64,000 bases of DNA, from the NCBI RefSeq assembly GCF_900101845.1, contig NZ_FNAM01000017.1:45353-109352 (forward strand), in the 5' to 3' direction. The stretch is from Sporomusa acidovorans (GTDB lineage Bacteria > Bacillota > Negativicutes > Sporomusales > Sporomusaceae). The notes under the pieces were generated by a model. The model saw nothing but the letters and a program-made list of their open reading frames with translations, made no database searches and had not been told where the DNA came from. Shown here one piece after another: positions 63,474 to 64,000 of the stretch. Made by a program: the position numbers and the translations under genes. Numbering within the stretch: position 1 is the stretch's first letter; each line of letters opens with the position of its first letter.

Positions 63474-63660
63474 CTTAATCTCCATTCCGCCGCTGTCGCT
63501 GGCGGCACAAATAGTTATGAAAAAGTGGTGTGCGACTTTCACCAAAATGCTATCTTAGTTTTGATGGGAAGGTACACTACAAAGCACGGTAGGAGGAGTC
63601 GTAGATCGCCCTTCATAGCCCAAAACAGTATTTTAATCAGTGTAAGAATCATCTAACCAA

Positions 63661-64000
63661 GGTCGCAGTAGGTGGCAGATTACTCTGTTTCCCCTGCACA
63701 GATCCCGGCGTGAAGTTTTCCCTCACCGGGCTCCTCAGGAATACTCGCTTCCGTATTCAGGCGTTAGATATTCAGCGCTAGCTGCCGACTCTCAGTAATG
63801 CGTGGTTTTGGCACTCGAAAGCGTTCCCACAGCTTGTTGAACGCTTCCCAGTCGAGGCTTTTCCGTTGACTCCTACGATTTAACCATTTAGAATCCCTTT
63901 GCACCATGCTTTGAGGTTTGCTACAGACTTCCTCAGCTTCTTCCGAGAAGTTCGTCTTTTGACTATGTTCCTGCCTTTTCGGGAGAGTCCCCACTTAAAT
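63661..64000 (-). mobile_element. 3' part of a group II intron with a broken reverse transcriptase
   Basis: Minus strand: coding remnant of the reverse-transcriptase C-terminus (SKWLNRRSQRKSLDW, FRVPKPRITE) at about 63780-63880. Another frame further upstream carries VKRRTSRKKLRKSVANLKAW. The usual ~50-residue link between them is missing and the frames differ, so the ORF is deleted and frameshifted. Downstream lies a domain V-like hairpin (GAGCCCGG, GGGAAAAC loop region, CGCCGGG; about 63700-63735). A domain VI-like hairpin ending CCTACTGCGAC follows at about 63661. The intron continues beyond the window. Confidence 0.7.

Overview
The window looks like chromosome of a diderm, endospore-forming Firmicute, most likely a Negativicute of the Sporomusa/Pelosinus type. 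Gene content and order are those of low-GC Firmicutes: glyQ-glyS, a CcpN-like repressor, ppsR, dnaG, rpoD, trmK and a Nif3-like gene; thrS-infC-rpmI-rplT; pheS-pheT-zapA with mutS2. There are sporulation-type genes (ytxC, two YjcZ-like peptides). There are also envelope genes expected only with an outer membrane: an LptA/OstA-like protein and a TonB-domain protein. The genus is inferred; no 16S gene is present.

Layout. 1-6.2 kb: tyrS with a T-box leader, a class A penicillin-binding protein, and a small cluster of two YjcZ-like peptides, a YbaB paralogue and two unrecognised low-complexity proteins. 6.2-28 kb: a long minus-strand housekeeping block (mutS2, U32 protein, zapA, pheST, 2'-O-methyltransferase, ktrAB, class II aldolase, rplT-rpmI-infC, thrS, ytxC, prfC). 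28.5-36 kb: an accessory, partly decayed stretch bounded by tRNA genes. It holds a degenerate initiator-type tRNA, two DUF5662 copies (one with a damaged 5' end), a tyrS remnant, a frameshifted PLP-enzyme pseudogene, and several tiny genes missed by length cut-offs. 36-43 kb: acyl-CoA dehydrogenase, three peptidoglycan-remodelling proteins (one behind a c-di-AMP riboswitch), an M20 amidohydrolase, a siroheme reductase-like protein and a ferritin-like protein. 43-48.5 kb: two different glutamine synthetases with near-matching promoters and attenuator leaders. 48.6-61.6 kb: rnpB, thiE, trmK, four tRNAs, rpoD-dnaG, dgt, lptA-like, ppsR, the CcpN-like gene and glySQ. 61.7-64 kb: glycine T-box, then mobile-element debris (IS21 istB remnant, unknown ORF), a TonB-domain gene and the 3' end of a group II intron whose reverse transcriptase is broken.

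Regulation by RNA is a theme. There are four T-box leaders (Tyr, Phe, Thr, Gly), a c-di-AMP riboswitch, a probable L20-type attenuator before infC, and twin terminator/antiterminator leaders before the glutamine synthetases. The twin glutamine synthetase leaders, a motif repeated after three of the T-box terminators, and the pseudogene-rich 28.5-36 kb interval are the most rewarding places for a second look. I saw no CRISPR array, phage or defence system.
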